DNA of 64,000 nucleotides from Acidiferrum sp963771295 (GTDB lineage Bacteria > Acidobacteriota > Terriglobia > Acidiferrales > UBA7541): NCBI GenBank assembly GCA_963771295.1, contig CAVYTB010000004.1, positions 124,001-188,000 of the forward strand, read 5' to 3'. Under the pieces are notes generated by a model. That model was not told where the DNA came from and made no database searches. It saw only the letters and a list, made by a program, of their open reading frames with translations. Positions 36,436 through 45,010 of this stretch are shown in pieces; the stretch's first letter is position 1, and the number at the start of each line of letters is the position of its first letter. A program made the translations under genes and the position numbers.

Positions 36436-38514
36436 TTGAATTATTCCGCGCGCCGGATTTTTTTCTGCTGCACTACCGTTGTGATGTTGCTGCTGGCTTT
36501 GTCTGCCACCCCAGGCACTCTCGCCCAATCAACTCTGTCTCCACCGCCGCCGCTTCTGCTTGGTACTGCCTGGTATCCGGAGCAGTGGCCGGAATCGCGT
36601 TGGGATGCCGACCTCGAGCTGATGCAGCAATCCGGCGTGCATATGGTGCGTGTCGCGGAGTTTGCCTGGAGCCGCATGGAGCCCGAAGAAGGGAAGTACG
36701 AGTTCGATTGGCTCGACCGAGCCATCGCCGCCGCCGCGAAACACAACATCTATACGGTTATCGGCACGCCCACGGCCGCGCCGCCTGCTTGGCTCACACA
36801 AAAATATCCCGAAACGTTGCGGATGAATTCTGACGGACGTTGGGATCAGCACGGCAACCGGGAGCAATACAATTTTGCCAGTCCGAAATATCGCAAACTC
36901 GCGCGCAACATCGCGGAACAACTGGCGAAACGCTTTGGCCACAATCCCGCCGTGCTTGGCTGGCAGATCGACAATGAGTATGAGGAAGCCTCCTACGACC
37001 CGGCAACGAAGGCGCAATTCCAGCAGTGGTTGAAGGCGCGCTACGGAACGCTGGAAACTCTGAACGCTCGCTGGACGACTTCCTACTGGAGCGAGAGCTA
37101 TACGGCCTGGGACCAAATCCCGATTCAGGTTGGCTACGGCAATCCCGGTCTACTGCTTAGTTGGATGCGCTTCGTCAGCGACACCTGGCGCAGCTATCAG
37201 AAAAATCAACTGGAAGTGCTGCGTGCCAATTGCGACGCTTCTAAATTTATCACCACCAACACCATGGGCTGGTTCGATGGCTACGATCACTACACGGTGA
37301 CGCAAGACCTCGATATGGGGGCGTGGGATGACTACGTCGGCCAAGGCCATCTTGACCCCGTGAAGAATGGTTTTGCCCACGACCTGACTCGCGGCTTTAA
37401 GCAAAAGAATTTTTGGGTGATGGAAACCCAACCTGGCTCGGTGAATTGGGCGGACATTAATAATGCGCTCGACAAAGGTGAAGTCCGCGCGATGGCCTGG
37501 CACGACGTGGGCCACGGTGCCGACACGGTGAGCTACTGGCAGTGGCGCAGCGCGCTGAATGGCCAGGAGGAATATCACGGGACGCTGATGGGAGCGGATG
37601 GCACGCCGGTTCCGCTGTATGCAGAGGTGGCGCAAGTTGGGAAGGAATTCGAGAAAGCCGGGCCAGTGCTGGCCGGCACGTCGGTGAAGTCTGAGGTTGC
37701 GCTTCTGCATTCGTATGACAGCCGCTGGGCTATCAACTGGCAGCGGCACAACAAAAATTATGATCCCAACGTGGAGTTAGGCAGCTACTACGCGGGGCTC
37801 CGGCCGATCGCGCAATCTGTGGACATCCTTCCGCCGACGGCGAATCTTTCTTCTTATAAACTTGTGGTTGCTCCCGGGCTGAATGTTCTGTCCGATGCGG
37901 CGGCTAAAAATCTGGCGGATTACGTGCGCGCCGGTGGCCATTTGGTGCTCGGCCAGCGCTCGGCGATGAAGGACGACGACAACGGATTGCAACCCGAGCG
38001 CCAGCCGGGACCGCTGGGAGAACTGCTTGGCGGTCGTGTGGAACAGTATTACGCGCTGATTGATCCGGTCCCAGTAGAAGGGCAGTGGGGAACGGGCGAG
38101 TCGCCATTCTGGGCAGAGCTGCTAAGTATTAAGGATACGGATACGGAGGTTTTGCTGCGCTATGGGAAGAGTAACGGTTGGCTCGACGGCCAGCCCGCAG
38201 CGATAACCAGGAAAGTCGGCAAAGGGCGCGTCACCTATATCGGCGCGTGGCTCGATCCCAAAACCATGGAGAACGCCGTGAAGTGGATGGCCAAAATCAG
38301 CGCTGTAGCCACTCCTCTGCCCAATGTTCCAACTGGCGTGGAGGTTTCGGTGCGACAAGGAACTCGCGGAACGGTCTACATTCTCGTGAATTTGTCGAAG
38401 CAGCCGCAAACCATTGGCCTGCCAAGCGCCATGACCGACGTGCTGGAAGGCGGTTCGAAGTCATCCGTGAAGTTACCGGTTTACGGCGTTGCCGTGCTTG
38501 CCGCGACACACTAA
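36436..38514 (+). CDS. Glycoside hydrolase family 42 beta-galactosidase, secreted
   Basis: The protein has 692 residues. A TTG start at 36436 is chosen because GGAGGA lies 7 bp upstream and the protein then opens directly into a signal peptide (RRIFFCCTTVVMLLLALSATPGTLA). The mature part begins LLGTAWYPEQWPESRWDADLELM, the GH42 hallmark. E181 in GWQIDNEYEE is the acid/base and E330 in WVMETQPGSVNW the nucleophile. Domain order is TIM barrel, trimerisation domain (about residues 400-610) and a small beta domain. It releases galactose from beta-galactosides. The frame extends back to 36196, but that part overlaps the previous gene and is arginine/cysteine rich, unlike a real N-terminus. Confidence 0.9.
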   Translation: MNYSARRIFFCCTTVVMLLLALSATPGTLAQSTLSPPPPLLLGTAWYPEQWPESRWDADLELMQQSGVHMVRVAEFAWSRMEPEEGKYEFDWLDRAIAAAAKHNIYTVIGTPTAAPPAWLTQKYPETLRMNSDGRWDQHGNREQYNFASPKYRKLARNIAEQLAKRFGHNPAVLGWQIDNEYEEASYDPATKAQFQQWLKARYGTLETLNARWTTSYWSESYTAWDQIPIQVGYGNPGLLLSWMRFVSDTWRSYQKNQLEVLRANCDASKFITTNTMGWFDGYDHYTVTQDLDMGAWDDYVGQGHLDPVKNGFAHDLTRGFKQKNFWVMETQPGSVNWADINNALDKGEVRAMAWHDVGHGADTVSYWQWRSALNGQEEYHGTLMGADGTPVPLYAEVAQVGKEFEKAGPVLAGTSVKSEVALLHSYDSRWAINWQRHNKNYDPNVELGSYYAGLRPIAQSVDILPPTANLSSYKLVVAPGLNVLSDAAAKNLADYVRAGGHLVLGQRSAMKDDDNGLQPERQPGPLGELLGGRVEQYYALIDPVPVEGQWGTGESPFWAELLSIKDTDTEVLLRYGKSNGWLDGQPAAITRKVGKGRVTYIGAWLDPKTMENAVKWMAKISAVATPLPNVPTGVEVSVRQGTRGTVYILVNLSKQPQTIGLPSAMTDVLEGGSKSSVKLPVYGVAVLAATH

Positions 38515-38551
38515 GTTTTCGCAAGAAATTCGAAGGATGGGATTCGACAAA

Positions 38552-40786
38552 ATGAGATTCACACGGCAAATGCGTCTGTCTTTTACTTTAGCGGCGTCGT
38601 TAGTGCTGATGGTGTTCGCCGCAGCGTCCGCCTCCGCGCAAACCGGGCAAGTGTTCCGCCTTGATGGCGGCAACACGACCTATGCGTTCGGCGTGAATGA
38701 ACGCGGCGAATTGCAGACGTTGTATTGGGGCGGGCGGCTGGGCCCGAACGACAAAATTCCCGCGGCACACACTCTTATGGAGTGGGCGTCGTTCGACTCG
38801 CCGAATACCACGACGCCGCAGGAGTATGCCGGGTGGGGCGCAGGGTTGTTCACCGAGCCGGCGTTGAAAGTGAGTTTTGCGGATGGCAACCGCGACCTGG
38901 TGTTGCATTTTGTGCGGGCCACGCCGAATGGTGCGCAATCGCTGGAGGTGCTGCTGAAGGATATCTCACGCGAGGTTTACGTTACGTTGAAGTATTCCAT
39001 CGATGCGGAAAGTGGCATCCTCAGCCGATCCGCCAATATTGAAAATCGCGAGAAACAGCCGATCGTCATCGAACAAGCCGCGGCGGCGCAGTGGACGCTT
39101 CCACCCGATCGCTACACGTTGAGTTATTTGACGGGCCGTTGGGCCGGTGAATGGACGCTGAATCAAGAGCCGATTCACGCGGGCGCGCGCGTGATTGAAA
39201 GCCGCCGCGGCAGCACCGGGCATCAGGCGAATCCGTGGTTTGCAATTTCGCGAGACGCGAGCCAAAAAAACGTGGGAGCGCTCATGGCGCCGGAGGAATA
39301 CGGGGAAGTGTGGTTTGGCGCATTGGCGTGGTCTGGTTCCTGGCGATTTACGGTCGAAGTGAGCCAACTTGATTTTGTGCGCGTCACCGGCGGATTCAAT
39401 CCATTCGACTTTCGCTACAAACTTAATCCCGGCGAACATTTGGAGACGCCGGTTTTTTATGGCGGATACTCTGATCACGGTTTGGGCGGCGCTTCGCGTG
39501 TAATTCATCGCTTCGAAATCACTAATGTTTTGCCGCATGCGCCGAACCCCAAGCCACGTCCGGTGATTTACAATTCGTGGGAAGCCACGGAATTCAAGGT
39601 GGACGAACCCGGGCAGATGGCGTTGGCAGAAAAAGCCGCGTCCATCGGTGTGGATCGGTTTGTGATGGATGATGGCTGGTTCGGACAGCGCAAAACAGAT
39701 CACGCGGGCTTGGGCGACTGGTACGTGAATGTAGAGAAGTTTCCGAATGGGTTGAAGCCGCTGATCGACAAGGTGCACGCGCTGGGAATGGACTTTGGAT
39801 TATGGGTCGAGCCAGAGATGGTGAACCCGGATTCGGATCTTTATCGCAAGCACCCAGATTGGGTTTTGAATTTTGCGGGGCGGCCGCGATCCGAGCAGCG
39901 GAACCAGTTGGTGCTGAATTTGGCGCGCAGTGACGTGAAGGAGTACGTCGAGGGGTTCCTGGACAAGCTGCTCAGCGAAAATGACATTGCCTTTTTGAAG
40001 TGGGACTACAACCGCAACTGGTCGGAACCGGGATGGGATCAGGTACCGGCCGACGAGCAGCAACGCGTCTATGTCCAATACATTCGTAATCTCTATGCGA
40101 TTCTGGGCGATTTGCGCGAGAAACATCCGAACGTGGAAATCGAATCTTGTTCGGGGGGAGGCGGGCGCGTCGATTTGGGCATCCTGCATTACACGGATGA
40201 AGTTTGGCCCTCGGACAACACGGATCCATTCGACCGGTTGTCGATGCAAGATGGTTTCAGCTATGCCTACCCGCCGCAGATCATGATGGCTTGGGTGACG
40301 GATTCGCCGCACTGGCTCAACAACCGCTCCACATCGCTGGCCTACCGCATGCTCAGTTCCATGCAAGGATCTTTGGGTATCGGCGCTAATCTGAATCGTT
40401 GGACCGCGGAGGATTTTGCGACTGCCAAGCGCCTGATTGCGGCGTATCACTCTGTGCAGCCGACAATTGTGCACGGCGATCTTTACCGGCTGATCAGCCC
40501 ACGCGATGGAAGCGAAATGTCTGCGACTGAATCGGTTTCGCGCGACAAGAACGAGGCAGGGGTGTTTGCGTTCACGCATTCCACACAAGAAGGCCGCGGC
40601 TTTCCGCTGCTGCTGTTGCAGGGACTCGATGCGGACGCGGAATACCAGCTCACATTTATCGAGGGCAAAGCCTATCCGGGAACGCCAACGAGCGCTTCGG
40701 GAGCGTGGTGGATGCGGCACGGTGTGTGGCTGGACCTGCGCGGAGATTTCCAGGCCGCGGGGTTTCGGTTGGATCGCCAACGCTAG
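38552..40786 (+). CDS. Glycoside hydrolase family 36 alpha-galactosidase, secreted
   Basis: The 744-residue protein has a signal peptide (LSFTLAASLVLMVFAAASASA). An N-terminal beta-sandwich covers about residues 30-320 and the TIM barrel starts at PRPVIYNSWEATEF. D485 in FLKWDYNRNW is the nucleophile (family consensus K-W-D-x-N) and D555 in WPSDNTDPFDR the acid/base. It removes terminal alpha-galactose from oligosaccharides. The start ATG at 38552 lies just after the GH42 stop, with GGGA about 8 bp upstream; an ATG at 38537 is equally in frame. Together with the GH97 and GH42 genes it gives the locus a galactoside theme. Confidence 0.9.
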   Translation: MRFTRQMRLSFTLAASLVLMVFAAASASAQTGQVFRLDGGNTTYAFGVNERGELQTLYWGGRLGPNDKIPAAHTLMEWASFDSPNTTTPQEYAGWGAGLFTEPALKVSFADGNRDLVLHFVRATPNGAQSLEVLLKDISREVYVTLKYSIDAESGILSRSANIENREKQPIVIEQAAAAQWTLPPDRYTLSYLTGRWAGEWTLNQEPIHAGARVIESRRGSTGHQANPWFAISRDASQKNVGALMAPEEYGEVWFGALAWSGSWRFTVEVSQLDFVRVTGGFNPFDFRYKLNPGEHLETPVFYGGYSDHGLGGASRVIHRFEITNVLPHAPNPKPRPVIYNSWEATEFKVDEPGQMALAEKAASIGVDRFVMDDGWFGQRKTDHAGLGDWYVNVEKFPNGLKPLIDKVHALGMDFGLWVEPEMVNPDSDLYRKHPDWVLNFAGRPRSEQRNQLVLNLARSDVKEYVEGFLDKLLSENDIAFLKWDYNRNWSEPGWDQVPADEQQRVYVQYIRNLYAILGDLREKHPNVEIESCSGGGGRVDLGILHYTDEVWPSDNTDPFDRLSMQDGFSYAYPPQIMMAWVTDSPHWLNNRSTSLAYRMLSSMQGSLGIGANLNRWTAEDFATAKRLIAAYHSVQPTIVHGDLYRLISPRDGSEMSATESVSRDKNEAGVFAFTHSTQEGRGFPLLLLQGLDADAEYQLTFIEGKAYPGTPTSASGAWWMRHGVWLDLRGDFQAAGFRLDRQR

Positions 40787-40824
40787 CGCGGTACGATTGC
40801 CGAGCTTTGCCCGGATGGACATTT

Positions 40825-41865
40825 ATGAAGGCGCTTTTGCTGTCGCACTACAACCATCTTGAAATGACGGACCTGCCGGTGCCTACGCCCGGATTGAGTG
40901 AAGTGTTGGTGCGCGTGGCCGCCTGCGGGATTTGCGGAAGCGATGTTCATGGCTACGATGGCTCTTCGGGACGCCGCATTCCTCCGATCGTGATGGGCCA
41001 TGAAGCAGCGGGAACCATCGCGGCGCTCGGCGGCGACGTGACCAACCTGGCTAAAAACGAGCGCGTCACTTTCGACTCCACAATTTCCTGTGGCGCTTGC
41101 GAGTTTTGTAAACGCGGGGAGCTGAACCTCTGCAACCATCGCGAAGTGATCGGGGTATCGTGTGGCGACTATCGACGCGCCGGCGCTTTTACCGAATACA
41201 TTGTTGTGCCGTCGCGCATTGTGTATCGCCTGCCGCCCAGTATTTCTTTTCCGGAAGCAGCGCTGCTTGAAGCGGTGGCTGTAGTGGTTCACGCGGTATC
41301 GCTGGCAGAAAGCGTTCCCAAGCGCACAGCTTTGGTGATTGGCGCGGGCACGATCGGTCTGTTGTGCCTTCAGGCTTTGCGAGTGGCAGGTTGCTCGCGG
41401 ATTTTTGTCGCGGACATTGATGCGTCGCGCCTTGGGCTGGCGAAGGAACTCGGCGCCACGACGGTGCTGTCACCTGAGCTGGAGTTCGCCAAGCAGGTGG
41501 GCCATCTGACCGGCGGAGAAGGAGTAGACCTGGTGGTTGAGGCCGTTGGCAGGAACGAGACAGTTGGCACAGCGATTGACGCGGTTCGTAAAGGAGGAAC
41601 GGTCATCCTGGTTGGGAACATTGCGCCGGAAGTGGCGCTGCCGTTGCAGAAGGTGGTGACGCGGCAAATCCGGCTGCAAGGTTCGTGCGCATCTGCGGGA
41701 GAATATCCGCGCGCGATCGAGTTGATGGCCAGCGGCGAAATCAACGTGAAGCCGTTGATTACAGCGATCGCGCCACTAGAAGAAGGTCCCGAATGGTTTA
41801 AACGCTTGCACGCGCGCGAGCCGGGGCTGACAAAAGTGGTGCTAACGCCCGGCGAGGCCAAATGA
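40825..41865 (+). CDS. Zinc-dependent medium-chain alcohol/polyol dehydrogenase (threonine/galactitol dehydrogenase-like)
   Basis: The protein has 346 residues. Catalytic zinc ligands are C37 (GICGSD), H59 and E60 (MGHEAAG). The structural zinc lobe has C89, C92, C95 and C103. The NAD-binding Rossmann motif is VIGAGTIGLLCLQ. MDR enzymes of this type oxidise a secondary alcohol of a sugar, polyol or sugar acid with NAD+. It ends in an ATGA overlap with an SDR gene, so the two oxidoreductases likely act in one sugar-oxidation route. The ATG at 40825 is used because the upstream extension to 40705 lies in the GH36 gene. Confidence 0.87.
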   Translation: MKALLLSHYNHLEMTDLPVPTPGLSEVLVRVAACGICGSDVHGYDGSSGRRIPPIVMGHEAAGTIAALGGDVTNLAKNERVTFDSTISCGACEFCKRGELNLCNHREVIGVSCGDYRRAGAFTEYIVVPSRIVYRLPPSISFPEAALLEAVAVVVHAVSLAESVPKRTALVIGAGTIGLLCLQALRVAGCSRIFVADIDASRLGLAKELGATTVLSPELEFAKQVGHLTGGEGVDLVVEAVGRNETVGTAIDAVRKGGTVILVGNIAPEVALPLQKVVTRQIRLQGSCASAGEYPRAIELMASGEINVKPLITAIAPLEEGPEWFKRLHAREPGLTKVVLTPGEAK

Positions 41866-42650
41866 GCGACGCACTCTTCGACCTGAAGGGACAAACCGCC
41901 ATCGTGACGGGAACGAGCCGAGGCCTTGGCCAATACTTTGCTCGTGCGCTGGCGAAGGCGGGCGCTGATCTGGTTCTCACCAGCCGAAACCGCCAGAGCC
42001 TGCTGCCATTTGAAAAGGAGATCAAGTCACTGGGACGAGCGGTGATTTCGCTTGAGTTGGATGTGCGCGATCAACAGAGCATCGAGCGGATGGTGGAAGC
42101 CGCGGAAAGGGCGTTCGGGCATCTTGAAATTTTAGTGAACAATGCCGGCTGCAATGTGCGCAAGCCCGCGCTAGACGTTACTTGGGACGACTGGAATCTG
42201 ATCCTCGATACCAATTTGCGCGGCAGTTTTTTCGTGGCGCAGGCGGTCGCGCGCCGCATGATCCCTCGACGTTACGGCCGTATCATTAATATTGGCTCCG
42301 TAACGAGCGTGGCGGGCTACGCCGGTCTGGGTCCTTACGGGGCGAGCCGTGGAGGCATTCGGCAACTGACGATGAGCCTGGCTGATGATTGGGGTAAGCA
42401 TGGCATTACCGTGAACTGCCTGGCTCCGGGATGGTTTCGCACCGAGCAAAATAAAGTTTTGTACCAGAACAAGGAGTGGGTTGAGTATTTGTGTGATCGC
42501 ATCCCTGTAAAACGCCCAGGCGAGCCACACGATTTAGACGCGGCGGTGGTGTTTCTTGCCGCGGAATCCAGCCGTTACATTACCGGACAGACGCTGCTGG
42601 TGGACGGCGGAATATCCACGGGCGCCACGCGCGCTGGCGTGCATACCTGA
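41862..42650 (+). CDS. Short-chain dehydrogenase/reductase (gluconate-5-dehydrogenase-like) with Arg at the catalytic Lys position
   Basis: The 262-residue protein has the cofactor motif TGTSRGLG (residues 17-24), N-N-A-G (93-96), a serine in INIGSVTSV (S146) and Y159 in the active-site stretch PYGASRGG. In classical SDRs the residue four after the Tyr is Lys; here it is R163. The C-terminal VDGGIS is standard. Relatives with the same general sequence oxidise gluconate or 2-deoxygluconate-type sugar acids. Arg could still orient the cofactor ribose but the pKa effect would differ. The gene overlaps the MDR dehydrogenase by 4 bp. Confidence 0.85.
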   Translation: MSDALFDLKGQTAIVTGTSRGLGQYFARALAKAGADLVLTSRNRQSLLPFEKEIKSLGRAVISLELDVRDQQSIERMVEAAERAFGHLEILVNNAGCNVRKPALDVTWDDWNLILDTNLRGSFFVAQAVARRMIPRRYGRIINIGSVTSVAGYAGLGPYGASRGGIRQLTMSLADDWGKHGITVNCLAPGWFRTEQNKVLYQNKEWVEYLCDRIPVKRPGEPHDLDAAVVFLAAESSRYITGQTLLVDGGISTGATRAGVHT

Positions 42651-42918
42651 CGCACTGCTGCACCTCGAATAGAACCGACAATTCATTACTTGATAAAGGG
42701 TTACTGTTTCGCAGCGTTCCCGCCCATCTGAGGCTGCGCTGCCTTATAGGCAGTGCCTAATAATCCCTGGAGCCACAACTCTGAAACGGGTTGTCGGGGT
42801 TGTCCCCGCCCCTGACGCACTCGTTGTTTGGGTTGGTTCAACGAAAGGCACCAGGCGCTGTATCAGTTTTGCGTCATTCGGCTTTTTTGGCGAGGTGCAG
42901 GCCAGAACGAGGAACGTT

Positions 42919-44814
42919 ATGCGGGGTAAAAAACCTCTTACTACAGTTATTTTGCTCACGGCATTCGTGGCGGCCGTATTCTTCGGCAAGGCTGTCCCCG
43001 GTGGGGGACGAGTCACGGCCTACCGTCCCATCCCCGAGTTCCACGATTGGAGCACGCGCCACGTGGTCTATTCAAGGTGGGGCTACCTTGGCAACCTGCA
43101 TGCGGCCTCGATGGATCCACGTGCCACTTTCAGTTGGCGCAGGCGTTCTCCTGATGCCGAATACAGACGTGCTCCATGGCGCCCGATCTGGCGGCCGGGC
43201 CGTATTACACGGCGTTCGGGAATCGAGCGCGATTGGGCCATCAACTTGGGTACCACAGGCACTGCGCCCAACATGTACCCGGCAAAATTCACCTTTGATA
43301 TAACGCAAGCGCCCAGTTGCGCTAACGACTACGTTGTCTTCCCGATCGCTGCGCCAGGCGGCAGTGCGCAACCCAATCTGGTGGCCTTCAACAATCTGTA
43401 TAGCGGGACAACGGGCGGAACGGGAATTTGCAATCGCACGGCAAGCGGTACGGACCTGGGCAACACCGCGACCGTACTTTGGTCCTACAACATCAAGGGA
43501 ATTCCCGCAGGCGGTGCTGTGCCGACTTCGCCGGTAATTTCTTTCGACCCCAATGGAACCGGGACGGGCACGAAGATTGCCTTCGTCGAGTCTTTAGCGG
43601 GGAGCGCGGCGCATTTTCACGTGCTGGCATGGAAATCCGGCGACGGGAAGGACACGGCAAACCTGCAGAACGTACTGAGGCCGGTGACCATCAACTCTTT
43701 TTCTTCGACCGCACCGGTTGCGGGTAGCGGCACGGCAACTGATCTCGCGCTAGGGGCTCCCGCGACCGGCACGGACACGCTGTCGTCGCCGTTCGTGGAC
43801 TATTTCCGCGATGTCGCTTACGTAGGAAACGATATAGGCGTTTTGTATCGGATCAAGGATGTGTTCTGCCCCTCAATCAATCCGGACTGCAGTGGCACAA
43901 CGAAGCCCGCGCCGAGCCTGGACACAACGTGGGGCACCGGCGGAGCGCTAACAGTTTGCAGCGGTAAGCTAACCGGGCCAGTGTTCGATTTCGCCTCGCT
44001 CAACATTTATGTCGGTTGCTCGGATGGCAAGCTGTATTCCATTTCACCGTCGGGAACGATCAAGTCGATCATCGTGGGGGATGGAGTGGCCAGCAAGACG
44101 TATGGCGCGATTGTCGATCCGCCAATCGTGGATGGTGTGAATGGATTTGTTTACGCCGTCAGCGGTTCGGCAAACGCGGGCGCAAACGGAGTATTGGTGC
44201 AGGCAAAAACGGATTTCAGTTCGTCGGTTGCCGTTCCCATCGGTGCCGGCAACCAGTGCAACATGCACACGCCTCAGCTCAACAATGCTTACTACACCAG
44301 CCCCACCACGGCTGGAGCCCTCATCTACGTTGGGGGAACCACCGGCGTCGTAACTCAACCTTGTTCGGCTAGTTCCACAACCACCGGGAGCATCTTTATT
44401 TATGCAGTAACGTTCGGCGCAGGCGGAGTGATGACCTCGGGAGCGCCGGCGAGCAGCCTGAACGCGGGCGGCGGTCCAGGCGCAGAGTGGGCGCCGCTGC
44501 TGGAATTCTATAATCCGACAACGGCGACGGACTGGCTGTTCATCGCGGCGTTGCAAAGCAATCAGACAAATATGGCTTCGGTGAACATCACCTCGAGCGC
44601 GTTCGGAACGTTCGCCAATTTCGTCACCTACGGTTTGGGTCCCAGCGGCATGATTGTGGATAACGACGCCAACACAACGACTTCTCCACAGACGGCCAAC
44701 TTCTATTTCAATTCACAGAAACAGAATGCAACCTGCTCGAACAACACCAACCCGTCAAGCCTGACAGCCACCGGCGGGTGCGCCGTGAAACTTAGCCAGG
44801 CGGCTTTGCAATGA
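42919..44814 (+). CDS. Exported beta-rich protein, first gene of the RiPP-like operon
   Basis: The protein has 631 residues. The ATG at 42919 has GAGGA 6 bp upstream and opens a signal peptide (MRGKKPLTTVILLTAFVAAVFF). A motif HDWSTRHVVYSRW follows near residue 44, then an Arg/Trp-rich linker. From about residue 103 (ERDWAINLGTTGTAPNMYPAKFTFDI) there is a long Thr/Ser/Gly-rich beta domain with propeller-like strands (FDFASLNIYVGCSDGKLYSI) and several Cys that could pair in the periplasm. I know of no function. Its stop overlaps the precursor peptide start (ATGA), so the two are translationally coupled. It could be a target, carrier or surface partner of the peptide. Confidence 0.75.
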   Translation: MRGKKPLTTVILLTAFVAAVFFGKAVPGGGRVTAYRPIPEFHDWSTRHVVYSRWGYLGNLHAASMDPRATFSWRRRSPDAEYRRAPWRPIWRPGRITRRSGIERDWAINLGTTGTAPNMYPAKFTFDITQAPSCANDYVVFPIAAPGGSAQPNLVAFNNLYSGTTGGTGICNRTASGTDLGNTATVLWSYNIKGIPAGGAVPTSPVISFDPNGTGTGTKIAFVESLAGSAAHFHVLAWKSGDGKDTANLQNVLRPVTINSFSSTAPVAGSGTATDLALGAPATGTDTLSSPFVDYFRDVAYVGNDIGVLYRIKDVFCPSINPDCSGTTKPAPSLDTTWGTGGALTVCSGKLTGPVFDFASLNIYVGCSDGKLYSISPSGTIKSIIVGDGVASKTYGAIVDPPIVDGVNGFVYAVSGSANAGANGVLVQAKTDFSSSVAVPIGAGNQCNMHTPQLNNAYYTSPTTAGALIYVGGTTGVVTQPCSASSTTTGSIFIYAVTFGAGGVMTSGAPASSLNAGGGPGAEWAPLLEFYNPTTATDWLFIAALQSNQTNMASVNITSSAFGTFANFVTYGLGPSGMIVDNDANTTTSPQTANFYFNSQKQNATCSNNTNPSSLTATGGCAVKLSQAALQ

Positions 44815-44996
44815 AACAGGCCCGCCAGACCGGCGCGGAAGAAACGAAGGCTGCCCGTCCGGGTGAAGGCGCAAAGAAAAGGCCTTATACCAAGCCGTCG
44901 TTCGAGCACGAGCGCGTTTTCGAAACCATGGCTTTGGCTTGCGGAAAGGTTTCACGTACGCAAAGCCAATGCAACTTCAATCGGAAGAATTCTTGA
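44811..44996 (+). CDS. Candidate RiPP precursor peptide (61 residues)
   Basis: The peptide has a charged N-terminal half (KQARQTGAEETKAARPGEG) and then a leader-like box P25-Y26-T-K-P29-S-F31. The Y-x-x-P-x-(hydrophobic) pattern is the one recognised by PqqD-like proteins in lasso-peptide systems. The segment RVFETMALACGK leads to a short C-terminal core-like part containing C44, S48, T50, S52, C54 and a C-terminal S61. It is followed without interruption by a peptidase, a kinase, a PqqD-like and a radical SAM gene. Size, Cys/Ser placement and neighbours all fit a precursor. The site of leader cleavage and the modification cannot be read directly. Confidence 0.75.
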   Translation: MKQARQTGAEETKAARPGEGAKKRPYTKPSFEHERVFETMALACGKVSRTQSQCNFNRKNS

Positions 44997-45010
44997 GTCC
45001 GGGGCAACCG

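Noticed and set aside
43010..43240. Possible frameshift in the first gene of the RiPP-like operon
   Set aside because: The Arg/Trp-rich linker looked like an out-of-frame stretch, but the frame is continuous, both flanking parts (HDWSTRHVVYS and ERDWAINLG) are in the same frame, and the alternative frame is not more protein-like. A low-complexity linker is the simpler reading.
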